Positions 1-6,038 are shown, counted from the stretch's first letter. The stretch: 6,038 bases of DNA from Ruminococcaceae bacterium UBA5423 (GCA_002409375.1 DHNF01000145.1:11197-17234), one strand, 5' to 3'. The notes: generated from the letters alone by a model not told the origin. Translations and numbers: made by a program.

Positions 1-2
1 AT

Positions 3-587
3 TTTAAACCTTTTGATGTAGGTGAAAAATTGACTATTTGCCCAACATGGGAAGAAAAGCCGCAAAAAGGTGAGCGTTCTGTGCTTTGTATAGACCCCGG
101 TATGGCATTTGGTACAGGAGGGCACGATACGACACGGCTAATGCTTGAAACCATGGAATCGTATATCAAGGGAGGAGAAAAAATACTCGATGTCGGGTGC
201 GGAAGCGGTATTTTGTCAATTGCTGCGTTGCTTTTTGGTGTTAGTAGCTCTTTGGGCGTAGATATTGACAGTCTTGCAGTGAAAACAGCGATTGAAAACG
301 GGCGCATAAATGGGTTTTGTCCTCCTGAGTATACGGTGAAACACGGTGATCTTGTGGACAGTGTTGATGGATCGTTTGACATTGTCGTTGCTAATATTGT
401 GGCTGATGCAATAATAATGCTGTCAGAAAAAATCAGGCCGTTTTTAAAACAAGACGGCGTGTTTATTGTATCCGGAATAATTGAACCGCGAGAATCGAAA
501 GTTAAAACTGCGCTTTGTAATAATGGCTTTAAGTTAATAGAGCGACGCCAAAGCGGCGGGTGGCTGGCTTTAGTTTACGGTACTTAA
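3..587 (+). CDS. prmA: Ribosomal protein L11 methyltransferase PrmA, C-terminal part (5' end outside window)
   Basis: PrmA is a cytoplasmic S-adenosylmethionine-dependent enzyme that methylates lysines and the N-terminus of ribosomal protein L11. The frame is open from base 3, so the TTG at 30 is an internal leucine and not a start; the first visible residues FKPFDVGEKL fit the linker that precedes the catalytic domain in this family. About 194 residues of a usual 300 or so are present, so the N-terminal L11-recognition domain is missing. Visible landmarks are the family motif DPGMAFGTGGHDTT (about fragment residues 31-44), SAM-binding motif I ILDVGCGSG (61-69; bases 183-209), the acidic VDID end of strand 2 (86-89), and the catalytic-loop segment VVANIVAD (128-135). 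The more usual GTGTH reads GTGGH here, which I take as lineage variation. The reading frame is intact up to TAA. rsmE follows 73 bp downstream, a common Firmicutes pairing. Confidence 0.95.
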   Translation, partial: FKPFDVGEKLTICPTWEEKPQKGERSVLCIDPGMAFGTGGHDTTRLMLETMESYIKGGEKILDVGCGSGILSIAALLFGVSSSLGVDIDSLAVKTAIENGRINGFCPPEYTVKHGDLVDSVDGSFDIVVANIVADAIIMLSEKIRPFLKQDGVFIVSGIIEPRESKVKTALCNNGFKLIERRQSGGWLALVYGT

Positions 588-605
588 TTGTTTTGCCTGC
601 ATTAG

Positions 606-611
606 TATAAT
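606..611 (+). promoter_or_regulatory. Possible -10 box (TATAAT) between prmA and rsmE
   Basis: A perfect TATAAT hexamer lies in the 73-bp prmA-rsmE spacer, 49 bp before the rsmE start. No convincing -35 hexamer is found 16-18 bp upstream (the bases there read CTTAAT or TTAATT) and there is no TGn extension. It could give rsmE a secondary promoter, but read-through from prmA is at least as likely. Confidence 0.2.
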
Positions 612-647
612 GTTCTGATTGCAATTTTTGGATTGTATTATGTTAAA

Positions 648-653
648 AGGGGG
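648..653 (+). promoter_or_regulatory. Ribosome binding site fixing the rsmE start
   Basis: AGGGGG sits 7 bases before the GTG at 661. The two in-frame upstream candidates, TTG 619 and ATG 640, have no comparable Shine-Dalgarno sequence, and the ATG at 640 would place this purine run inside the gene. This selects GTG 661 as the start. Confidence 0.75.
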
Positions 654-660
654 CAATGCC

Positions 661-1392
661 GTGCCGCGTTTTTTTATTGACAATATCTGTGGCGATACTG
701 CCGTTATTACCGGACAGGATGTGGTTCACATACGGCGCTCGTTGAGGATGCATGTCGGCGACAACCTTACACTTTGTGATGGAATGGGCAATGACTATAA
801 TTGCGAACTGACTGCTTTGGACGGCGACGAGATTTCTGTAAAGGTGTTATACCGTACACCGACAGCAAGCGAGCCGTCAACGGCTGTAACCTTGTATCAG
901 GGCCTACCAAAGGGCGACAAGATGGATCTGATTATTCAAAAGTCGGTGGAACTGGGTGTGGCTGCAATAGTGCCTGTTGAAACTGCGCGAAGTATAGTTC
1001 GCTTTGACAGCAGTGAAAAGGCAGAAAAAAAGCGCCGCCGCTGGCAAAAAATTGCAGATGAGGCGGCGGGGCAGAGCGGAAGGGGCATATTGCCACGCAT
1101 AACACAGCCGATAAGCTTTAAACTGGCGCTTGAACAAATGAGTACGCAGAGGTTGCCGGTTATAGTGTTTTATGAAGGTGGCGGTCAGCCAATTGTTAGT
1201 CTTATTGAGCGGGACATTAAAAAGCTTGCCGTTGTGATAGGTCCGGAGGGTGGTTTTGAGCCGTCCGAAATTGACCAGCTTAAATCGATGGGAGCAAAAA
1301 CAGCAACATTGGGCCCGCGTGTATTGCGCTGTGAAACAGCCCCTATTGCGGCACTTTCAGTGATTATGGCGTTGACCGGCAATATGGAATAA
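661..1392 (+). CDS. rsmE: 16S rRNA (uracil-1498-N3)-methyltransferase RsmE
   Basis: RsmE methylates N3 of U1498 in 16S rRNA within the small subunit, using S-adenosylmethionine. Starting at GTG 661 the protein has 243 residues, the normal family length, and begins VPRFFID as RsmE proteins typically do; an upstream in-frame TTG at 619 would add 14 residues with no family resemblance. The N-terminal PUA-like part carries HIRRSLRM (23-30). The SPOUT (trefoil-knot) methyltransferase domain shows LPKGDKMDLIIQKSVELGV (82-100), the basic RWQKIADEAAGQSGR stretch (127-141), the SAM-loop motif VIGPEGGFEPSEID (192-205) and the knot motif LGPRVLRCETAPIAAL (217-232). All family motifs are present, so the enzyme should be active. 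It is probably co-transcribed with prmA. In many Firmicutes another housekeeping gene follows in the same direction; here the next genes run the opposite way, so the conserved block ends here. Confidence 0.96.
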   Translation: MPRFFIDNICGDTAVITGQDVVHIRRSLRMHVGDNLTLCDGMGNDYNCELTALDGDEISVKVLYRTPTASEPSTAVTLYQGLPKGDKMDLIIQKSVELGVAAIVPVETARSIVRFDSSEKAEKKRRRWQKIADEAAGQSGRGILPRITQPISFKLALEQMSTQRLPVIVFYEGGGQPIVSLIERDIKKLAVVIGPEGGFEPSEIDQLKSMGAKTATLGPRVLRCETAPIAALSVIMALTGNME

Positions 1393-1403
1393 CATTTGTA
1401 GGG

Positions 1404-1427
1404 CACGATACCCTCATCGCGATTTTT
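1404..1427 (+). terminator. Weak Rho-independent terminator candidate after rsmE
   Basis: Bases 1406-1409 (CGAT) pair with 1416-1419 (ATCG) around a six-base loop. One more C-G pair (1404/1421) follows across an A-C mismatch. TTTTT occupies 1423-1427. The position, 12 bp after the rsmE stop and in a convergent gap, suits a terminator, but the stem is short. The opposite strand has no T-run after the hairpin, so it would serve only the plus-strand genes. Confidence 0.3.
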
Positions 1428-1457
1428 AAGGTTTTTAATCATATCGCACGCTCCCTT

Positions 1458-1910
1458 TTAAGATTGCCTCATTGCATCATAACGCTCCTCTTCAACGAGT
1501 TGTTGAATATAGGGGAAGTCAAGTGGCGCATTCGGACGGTACACATAATGATAATCTACCAGTGTTTGCGAACCGTTTATGGTTCCTGACCACACAAGAT
1601 TTCCGGCCTTGTCATAAAAACCGGTAGAATAGACAAATCCCGCATGCCCTTTAACGTTGTTGTCACGTTTATAAGTTTTGCTTGCTATATCTGTAGTAAT
1701 ATGCGCAACATCAGTCACATCAGTAATAGTATAACGTCTTCCTTTTGTACCATCAAATATCTCAATACGAACAACACTTGCCGTATCAAAATTGTATGTG
1801 AGAGTTAGCGGATGACGGAGATTATAGATTAAGATAGATAAGAAAATACCGACGACAAGTACAAATAAAGATACACAGAAGATTATAACTATTTTCTTGT
1901 TTTTAGCCAT
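1458..1910 (-). CDS. Membrane-anchored protein of unknown function at the end of the ABC transporter operon
   Basis: I do not recognise a named family. From ATG 1910 the protein has 150 residues: a short basic N-terminus (MAKNKK), one hydrophobic helix at about 7-29 and then a polar domain of roughly 120 residues. The charge pattern suggests that this domain lies outside the cell. There is no lipobox cysteine placed for lipoprotein processing, so the helix is more likely a permanent anchor. The domain looks beta-rich, with alternating hydrophobic residues (SVVRIEIFDG, 45-54; RYTITDVTDV, 59-68; GFYDKAGNLVWSGTI, 97-111) and an aromatic segment VDYHYVYRP (118-126). A GTG at 1919 is also in frame but overlaps the ribosome binding site, so ATG 1910 is preferred. 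The gene begins 12 bp after the permease stop, implying co-expression. Plausible but unproven roles are an accessory subunit or a substrate-binding or immunity-like helper of the transporter. Confidence 0.8.
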   Translation of the reverse strand: MAKNKKIVIIFCVSLFVLVVGIFLSILIYNLRHPLTLTYNFDTASVVRIEIFDGTKGRRYTITDVTDVAHITTDIASKTYKRDNNVKGHAGFVYSTGFYDKAGNLVWSGTINGSQTLVDYHYVYRPNAPLDFPYIQQLVEEERYDAMRQS

Positions 1911-1916
1911 ACAAAT

Positions 1917-1924
1917 CACCCCTT
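1917..1924 (-). promoter_or_regulatory. Ribosome binding site overlapping the permease stop codon
   Basis: On the minus strand AAGGGGTG is followed by six bases and ATG 1910. Its first two bases are the last two of the permease TAA stop (1925-1923). Ribosomes ending on the permease would therefore be placed at the start of the small gene, which suggests coupled translation. The overlap of the GTG at 1919 with this site is why I rejected it as the start. Confidence 0.7.
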
Positions 1925-4589
1925 ATATATTCATACGGACGGTCTCGGTAGGGTTGTGCCTTAATACTTCTTTTGCCGGAATAAAAACTGTTATGATCGA
2001 GAGAACAATACATATTAAGCAACTCATAACCAAATAAAATGGTGCATTTGTTTGGAGCCAATTGCTTTGTATATTTGGTAAAATCAAAGCACAAACAGCA
2101 ACCCCAAGTAGAGAAGCCAATACACCGTATACTACTGCCTCATAGATAAACATACGATAGATTTGACCCTTTGTCATACCAATACAACGGAGTAATCCAA
2201 TTTCATGCATACGATTATAAATACGATTGGAGACAGTATTCATTAGCCCTAAAAATCCAAGTGCCAACAGACATATTGTCAGCATACCGGTAATGGCTAA
2301 AGTAGTACGGCGTTGTTGTTGCTGTGCCAATGCTTCCTCAGTTTGAGTTGAAACGGCTACGAATGAATAGGCTTGAGATGCTTTTTGTTTTATTTCTGCT
2401 TCAGTTGATGAAATATCGGCTTCCTCATTAAAATATAACTGTAAATTGGAGATCTCGTATGGTAATTGTAAATTCGAGAGTGTCTGTTCGCCAACCGCTA
2501 TACCGAAAACATTTCGACTTGCACATTCGACTGGTGGAGCATCATAGACGATTGCACCTATTTTTACTGTTTTTTGAAGCGTCTTGAATTCCCCATCTCC
2601 TGACATCTCTACCCAAGTAAAAGTTAAGGAATCTCCTGCTCTCCAATTTCTATTTGTGTGTAATTGAGAATTTGGTGGGATTACATTGTTTTTCTCAACT
2701 AATTGTGTTCTTGCCTGTAGACCATTGTCCTCTTCTTTAATTGTTAGAGCATAATCCGGCATGCATAAAATTATTTCCTCACCAAGATTAATTGCATCCA
2801 CATCAATCCTACCGTCCGTTACATAGAGTGAAAATTTATTAAGTAGCTTATTATCATAAATGGTAATATTAGGTTCAATCAAATATTCTGTGTTGGTGTA
2901 ATTAAATGCTAACTGTTTTTCAAAATTATAGCTAAATTGTCCCCATGATTTCCAATGCTGAATACCCAACATTTTATAATCATAATGGAAATACCCGTTT
3001 AAATAGGAATCGTAATGTGAAAAAGGTACCCTACAGTAGAACATCGGAACAGCGGTAGCATTTTGATAAGAAATATTTGGAGAATTACGAAAATTCGAAA
3101 AAGCGCTGATTGGAATAGTTTCTATTTTGGGGTTGTGCTCCCACAAAATTTCTTGTTGCTTAGTTATAGATGTGTTTGAGGAAATTAATGTAGCGCCCGG
3201 AGTTTCTCTGTTGCTGATAAGTTGATTAGCAGTAATATCGGATAGTATCATAACGTTAAATACAACAATTGCCAAAGTAAAGATAATAGTGGTTAAGGCG
3301 GCTTTGATTTTTGACTTCTTTAAAGAAATGGTCATAAGAGTAAATGGGCTAAGTATAACACTGGTTTTGCATAATTTCTTAGTTGTTCTTTTGTTTCTAA
3401 AATATACTGTGCGTGTTCCAACAATCGGTGCGCTTTTGGATGCATGTATAGCAGGTATCAAAACCGATATAAATACACATAGAACACAGATAAAAATCGC
3501 AAAAACGAGCACCCATCCGTTAAAATGATACAAGAGAAAAATATTATTTAGAGCAGAAAATAGTTTTACTACACCAAAAGATGAAAGAACACCAATTCCA
3601 ACTCCTATCGGAACACCAAAGCATATGAGGATTATCGCTTCACAAAATATATAGGAATACGCTTGCTTTTTTGTTCCGCCAATACTACGTAGTAGTGCAA
3701 ACTGTCGTTTGCGCTTATCCACAGACATTTGAAATCCGTTGAGTAAAATGACTATCATGCATATCATAATTATGCCGCCAATTAGAGTGCTTATTCCAAT
3801 AATCCCGAGCGTTTCCTCCCCCAAACCGCCATGAAAGCAGATATTCGGATAGGTGGAATAATTAAAACTATAGCTGACTTTCTTTGGGATACCGTCATTC
3901 AAAGAAGAATAATTACTTGAGTTACTATTTAGCAACAAAACAACGCTTATCTCAGTATCTGACAAATCTTTTGCACCTTGCTCGGATAGGATAAATGATA
4001 TGGGTAAAGGAGAGGATGAATCCTCAATGCTGTTATAGGTATAAGCACTTTTCCAAACCGCAGTATAATTATCAATGAATCCCACAACTCTATAAACTCG
4101 CTGTTGCCTTTCTTCTTTTCCCATTGAAACAACATTTAATGTTATTCTATCACCAACATGATATTTTTCATTGCCGATATGCTTGTAAACGCTTTTTTCA
4201 AGCACAATCTCATTAGGCTCCTGTGGTAATTTTCCCTCCACCAACCGAATGTGTCCAAGCTTTATTGCGTGCTTATCCATTGTACCGATGCCAAGCAGAG
4301 TGTCTGATGTTGATGTAACGCATCCATTAACAGATATAGTCCCTATTTCATTCCAGATAGGTTGTTGCTTGATTTGCGATATCTGGTTCTCGAAAACATT
4401 CCAAGCAACTACCTTTTGCTCGCCATATAAATCTTTATTTTGTTTATCCATCGTGAAAATTGCACTACTGCCGATTAGCCCAATCAGCACTAAAAATACA
4501 ACTGATAAAATTATCGTTGCTAACAATAATAAGGACGAACGCTTGCGGCTTTTCAGACCCGACCAAGCTAATTTCCATATCTGTTTCAC
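1923..4589 (-). CDS. ABC transporter permease with two FtsX/MacB-type halves (8 predicted helices)
   Basis: This is the membrane subunit of an ABC transporter of the MacB/FtsX (type VII) class, 888 residues from GTG 4589. Predicted helices lie near 19-44, 260-285, 314-342, 358-382, 430-451, 762-786, 812-837 and 851-872. The layout is two copies of one helix, a large outside loop and three helices. The outside loops are about 215 residues (45-259) and 310 residues (452-761). Each half keeps the cytoplasmic coupling motif after its second helix: LRSIGGTKKQ (300-309) and LRCIGMTKGQ (800-809). This supports a fused duplication of a MacB-like four-helix subunit, so one chain could work with an ATPase dimer. 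It differs from the roughly 650-residue, ten-helix BceB type. The start is set by GGAGGTGA seven bases upstream; an in-frame ATG at 4622 lies within the ATPase gene and has no such site. The GTG overlaps the ATPase stop by 4 bp. Substrate unknown; extrusion or detoxification of envelope-active peptides is inferred from the neighbouring kinase. Confidence 0.93.
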   Translation of the reverse strand: MKQIWKLAWSGLKSRKRSSLLLLATIILSVVFLVLIGLIGSSAIFTMDKQNKDLYGEQKVVAWNVFENQISQIKQQPIWNEIGTISVNGCVTSTSDTLLGIGTMDKHAIKLGHIRLVEGKLPQEPNEIVLEKSVYKHIGNEKYHVGDRITLNVVSMGKEERQQRVYRVVGFIDNYTAVWKSAYTYNSIEDSSSPLPISFILSEQGAKDLSDTEISVVLLLNSNSSNYSSLNDGIPKKVSYSFNYSTYPNICFHGGLGEETLGIIGISTLIGGIIMICMIVILLNGFQMSVDKRKRQFALLRSIGGTKKQAYSYIFCEAIILICFGVPIGVGIGVLSSFGVVKLFSALNNIFLLYHFNGWVLVFAIFICVLCVFISVLIPAIHASKSAPIVGTRTVYFRNKRTTKKLCKTSVILSPFTLMTISLKKSKIKAALTTIIFTLAIVVFNVMILSDITANQLISNRETPGATLISSNTSITKQQEILWEHNPKIETIPISAFSNFRNSPNISYQNATAVPMFYCRVPFSHYDSYLNGYFHYDYKMLGIQHWKSWGQFSYNFEKQLAFNYTNTEYLIEPNITIYDNKLLNKFSLYVTDGRIDVDAINLGEEIILCMPDYALTIKEEDNGLQARTQLVEKNNVIPPNSQLHTNRNWRAGDSLTFTWVEMSGDGEFKTLQKTVKIGAIVYDAPPVECASRNVFGIAVGEQTLSNLQLPYEISNLQLYFNEEADISSTEAEIKQKASQAYSFVAVSTQTEEALAQQQQRRTTLAITGMLTICLLALGFLGLMNTVSNRIYNRMHEIGLLRCIGMTKGQIYRMFIYEAVVYGVLASLLGVAVCALILPNIQSNWLQTNAPFYLVMSCLICIVLSIITVFIPAKEVLRHNPTETVRMNI

Positions 4590-5275
4590 AGCGAATTCAC
4601 CTCCGAATCGCAGGAAACACATCCATCCTCCAGAGAGATGATCCGATCTGAACCTTCAGCTATTTGACGGTCATGTGTAACCATAATCAGTGTTTGATTA
4701 AAACGCTTTCTTGACAAATGCAGCAACTCAAGGACTTCGGCGCCGGATTTTCCATCCAGATTTCCGGTGGGTTCATCTGCTAAAATAACAGCTGGTTTGG
4801 CAGCCAAAGCACGAGCAATCGCTATCCGCTGTTGTTGACCTCCCGACAATTCACCAACATAATGGGAAAGACGTTCTCTTAAGCCTAACATAGAAATAAT
4901 TTCATCAATATAATCCTTATCAACATTCCGATTATCAAGCTGAATTGGCAAAAGAATGTTTTGATAAGCCGTAAGTTCCGGCATCAGGTTATAAAATTGA
5001 AACACAAAGCCAACTCGTCTACGGCGAAAAATAGTACGTTCACTATCTGACATATCATAAATATTTCGATTTTCGATATATACACTGCCTGTTGTTGGGG
5101 TATCTAATCCACCAAGCAAATGCATAAGTGTAGATTTTCCGGAGCCGGAACGACCTACAATTGATGTAAAGCTACCCTCGCTAAAAGTCAAATCACATTT
5201 ATTTAAAGCTCTAACTTCGTTATCGCCTTTCCCGTAAATCTTAGAAAGACTTTTTGTTTGTAATATAATACTCAT
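4586..5275 (-). CDS. ABC transporter ATP-binding protein, MacB/LolD/FtsE type
   Basis: This is the cytoplasmic ATPase that powers the adjacent permease; 229 residues, a normal length for a stand-alone nucleotide-binding subunit. All catalytic elements are visible: Walker A GRSGSGKST (41-49), Q-loop glutamine in FVFQF (Q93), ABC signature LSGGQ (143-147), Walker B VILADEPT (163-170, catalytic E168), D-loop GNLD (171-174) and switch histidine H201 in VTHD. The FRRRRVGFVFQFYNLMPELTA region and the DEPTGNLD wording are typical of the MacB/LolD/BceA branch, whose members work with FtsX-like permeases by mechanical transmission and not by alternating-access import. ATG 5275 is preceded by GGAGGG (5281-5286) at five bases. 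The stop codon shares bases 4586-4589 with the permease GTG start (GTGA), implying coupled translation. An 88-bp gap with a possible regulator site separates it from the kinase gene upstream. Confidence 0.95.
   Translation of the reverse strand: MSIILQTKSLSKIYGKGDNEVRALNKCDLTFSEGSFTSIVGRSGSGKSTLMHLLGGLDTPTTGSVYIENRNIYDMSDSERTIFRRRRVGFVFQFYNLMPELTAYQNILLPIQLDNRNVDKDYIDEIISMLGLRERLSHYVGELSGGQQQRIAIARALAAKPAVILADEPTGNLDGKSGAEVLELLHLSRKRFNQTLIMVTHDRQIAEGSDRIISLEDGCVSCDSEVNSL
4597..4604 (-). promoter_or_regulatory. Ribosome binding site deciding the permease start
   Basis: GGAGGTGA on the minus strand lies seven bases before GTG 4589, inside the end of the ATPase gene. It favours this GTG over the upstream in-frame ATG at 4622 and gives a protein starting VKQIWKLAWSGLKSRKRSS, a normal permease N-terminus just before helix 1. 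Confidence 0.8.
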
Positions 5276-5300
5276 ATCATCCCTCCGTTCTATGTGCAGC

Positions 5301-5330
5301 GATATACTGCTAATTTTAGCTTAACTTTAA
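5301..5330 (-). promoter_or_regulatory. Possible promoter of the ABC transporter operon
   Basis: On the minus strand a weak -35-like TTAAAG (5330-5325) is followed after 18 bases by a -10-like TATATC (5306-5301). This would start transcription roughly 15-20 bases before the ATPase ribosome binding site region. The -35 match is poor, as expected for promoters needing an activator. A TAAAAT a few bases upstream is another -10 possibility but has no -35 partner. Read-through from the kinase gene cannot be excluded, since I see no terminator in the gap. Confidence 0.25.
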
Positions 5331-5346
5331 ATATGTAATCCTTCAA

Positions 5347-5362
5347 CTTAAGAAATCGTAAG
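5347..5362 (-). promoter_or_regulatory. Candidate response-regulator operator (CTTACG-n4-CTTAAG)
   Basis: On the minus strand, CTTACGATTTCTTAAG holds two similar hexamers, CTTACG and CTTAAG, with a ten-base period. That is the one-turn direct-repeat geometry expected for OmpR-family response regulators. It lies 72-87 bases upstream of the ATPase start and about 16 bases upstream of the -35-like element, a usual place for activator binding. A near copy occurs at 5384-5398 inside the end of the kinase gene. That a regulator encoded next to the kinase binds here is inference. Confidence 0.4.
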
Positions 5363-5363
5363 G

Positions 5364-6038
5364 TTAACAGCTTTCTGCACAGTTTAAGAAAGGTAAGGAT
5401 AGTATCATAGACAATCCATCACCCTCGTTGATAGCACGGATATTCCCTTTATGAAGTTTTATAATGCTCTCTGCCATGGATAACCCAATACCAAAACCAT
5501 CTTTTTTAGAATTTTTAGCACGATGAAACCGTTTAAAAATATTCTCTAAATCCACTTTGTCCATACCACCCCCGTGGTCGGTTACTTTTATTATTGTAAC
5601 ACCGTCGCCTTGCCTTACTGATATGTGGATGGTTGCGTCTTCGGGTGAGTAATCCATGGCATTCACGAGAATATTTACAAAGGCTTGATGAAACCATTTT
5701 TGATCGCATCGAATCAAAAGCTTGTCATCCACTTCAACCCAAAAGTTAACATGTATATGTAATCTGGCGTTTTGAGCAGTGTGAATTGCAGATGCAATTA
5801 ATTCATTGCACGGATGATTTTCTATATTCAGCACAACCGAATCTGAATCGAGTTTTGCCAGTTCTAAAAGAGTTCTTATTAGCTCGTTCATCCGTTCTGT
5901 TAAATAGATACATTTTGTAAATTGCATTTTTTTAGTAGCATCTGTTTCTGACCCTTCCATTAAATCCAAATAGGTAAGAAGCCCCGTTAATGGCGTTTTG
6001 AGTTGGTGAGAAATATCTGCAATGGTATCTTTCAAAAA
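5364..6038 (-). CDS. Sensor histidine kinase, catalytic half (5' end outside window)
   Basis: This is the C-terminal 224 residues of a two-component sensor kinase, which autophosphorylates on histidine and passes phosphate to a response regulator. The frame is open to the window edge (FLKDTIADISHQLKTPLTG), so the TTG near 6035 is internal and not a start; the sensor and membrane part lie outside. Fragment landmarks are the H-box SHQLKTPL with the phospho-acceptor H11, the N-box NILVNAMDYSP (N122, N126), the G1 box DHGGGMD (154-160), the F-box FKRF (168-171) and the G2 box GFGIGL (181-186). The HisKA and HATPase_c domains thus look complete and active. The DISHQLKTPLTGL wording is typical of Firmicutes kinases paired with OmpR-family regulators and often found beside peptide-antibiotic ABC transporters. 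The stop lies 88 bp before the ATPase gene on the same strand. A partner regulator gene is expected just upstream, beyond the window. Confidence 0.94.
   Translation of the reverse strand, partial: FLKDTIADISHQLKTPLTGLLTYLDLMEGSETDATKKMQFTKCIYLTERMNELIRTLLELAKLDSDSVVLNIENHPCNELIASAIHTAQNARLHIHVNFWVEVDDKLLIRCDQKWFHQAFVNILVNAMDYSPEDATIHISVRQGDGVTIIKVTDHGGGMDKVDLENIFKRFHRAKNSKKDGFGIGLSMAESIIKLHKGNIRAINEGDGLSMILSLPFLNCAESC

Noticed and set aside
30..32. TTG as a start codon for prmA
   Set aside because: The frame continues upstream to base 3 with family-like residues FKPFDVGEK; there is no ribosome binding site, so this is an internal leucine in a truncated gene.
904..1137. 77-codon open frame on the minus strand inside rsmE
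   Set aside because: It is fully antisense to a well-supported gene, has no recognisable motif and no convincing ribosome binding site; a coding shadow.
1400..1414. AGGG-loop-CCCT hairpin after rsmE
   Set aside because: The four-base stem competes with the CGAT/ATCG hairpin and is not directly followed by a T-run, so the alternative pairing is the better terminator candidate.
1903..2094. 63-codon open frame on the minus strand in another frame of the permease end
   Set aside because: It overlaps the conserved last helix and tail of the permease and shows no family features.
3289..3528. 79-codon plus-strand open frame opposite the permease
   Set aside because: Antisense to the middle of the permease; its hydrophobic look mirrors AT-rich membrane-helix codons.
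4249..4641. 130-codon plus-strand open frame, plus a smaller one at 4460-4651, opposite the start of the permease
   Set aside because: Antisense to the permease N-terminus and the ATPase end, both well supported; no domain or start signal seen.
5309..5320. Inverted repeat GCTAATTTTAGC in the kinase-ATPase gap
   Set aside because: Five-base AT-rich arms with only two central bases and no extension or T-run; too weak for a terminator, and half-site similarity to the proposed operator is poor.
6033..6035. TTG as a start codon for the histidine kinase
   Set aside because: The frame stays open to the window edge and a start nine residues before the phospho-acceptor histidine would remove the sensor and linker; it is an internal leucine.

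Overview
The window looks like a piece of a low-to-moderate G+C Firmicutes chromosome, most likely class Clostridia and possibly an Oscillospiraceae-type gut organism. Three things point there: strong purine-rich Shine-Dalgarno sequences (GGAGG-type) with frequent GTG starts, the prmA-rsmE gene order typical of Firmicutes, and the style of the histidine kinase and FtsX-type ABC transporter genes. The genus cannot be fixed from the sequence alone.

Left part, plus strand (3-1392): the 3' two thirds of prmA (ribosomal protein L11 methyltransferase, cut by the window edge), then rsmE (16S rRNA m3U1498 methyltransferase). Both modify the translation apparatus and belong to the housekeeping genome. 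A 65-bp convergent intergenic region (1393-1457) separates them from the rest and holds only a weak terminator-like hairpin.

Right part, minus strand (6038 down to 1458), in transcription order: the catalytic half of a sensor histidine kinase (cut by the window edge), an 88-bp gap with a candidate response-regulator operator and weak promoter, a MacB/LolD-type ABC ATPase, an 888-residue permease with eight predicted membrane helices, and a 150-residue membrane-anchored protein of unknown function. ATPase and permease overlap by 4 bp. The small gene starts 12 bp after the permease stop, and its ribosome binding site overlaps that stop codon. The three therefore probably form one transcript.

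The cassette resembles the two-component-system plus ABC-transporter modules of Firmicutes that sense and remove peptide antibiotics or handle cell-envelope stress. Inferred working: the kinase and its response regulator (probably encoded just beyond the right edge) act at the gap upstream of the ATPase gene; the ATPase dimer drives the fused permease; the small anchored protein may assist on the outer face of the membrane. No substrate can be read from the sequence. The most unusual points are the uncharacterised small protein, the aromatic-rich stretch in the second extracellular loop of the permease, and the repeated TTAAGAAA-n-GTAAGG motif at the end of the kinase gene. I saw no tRNA, rRNA, CRISPR array, insertion sequence or attachment site.
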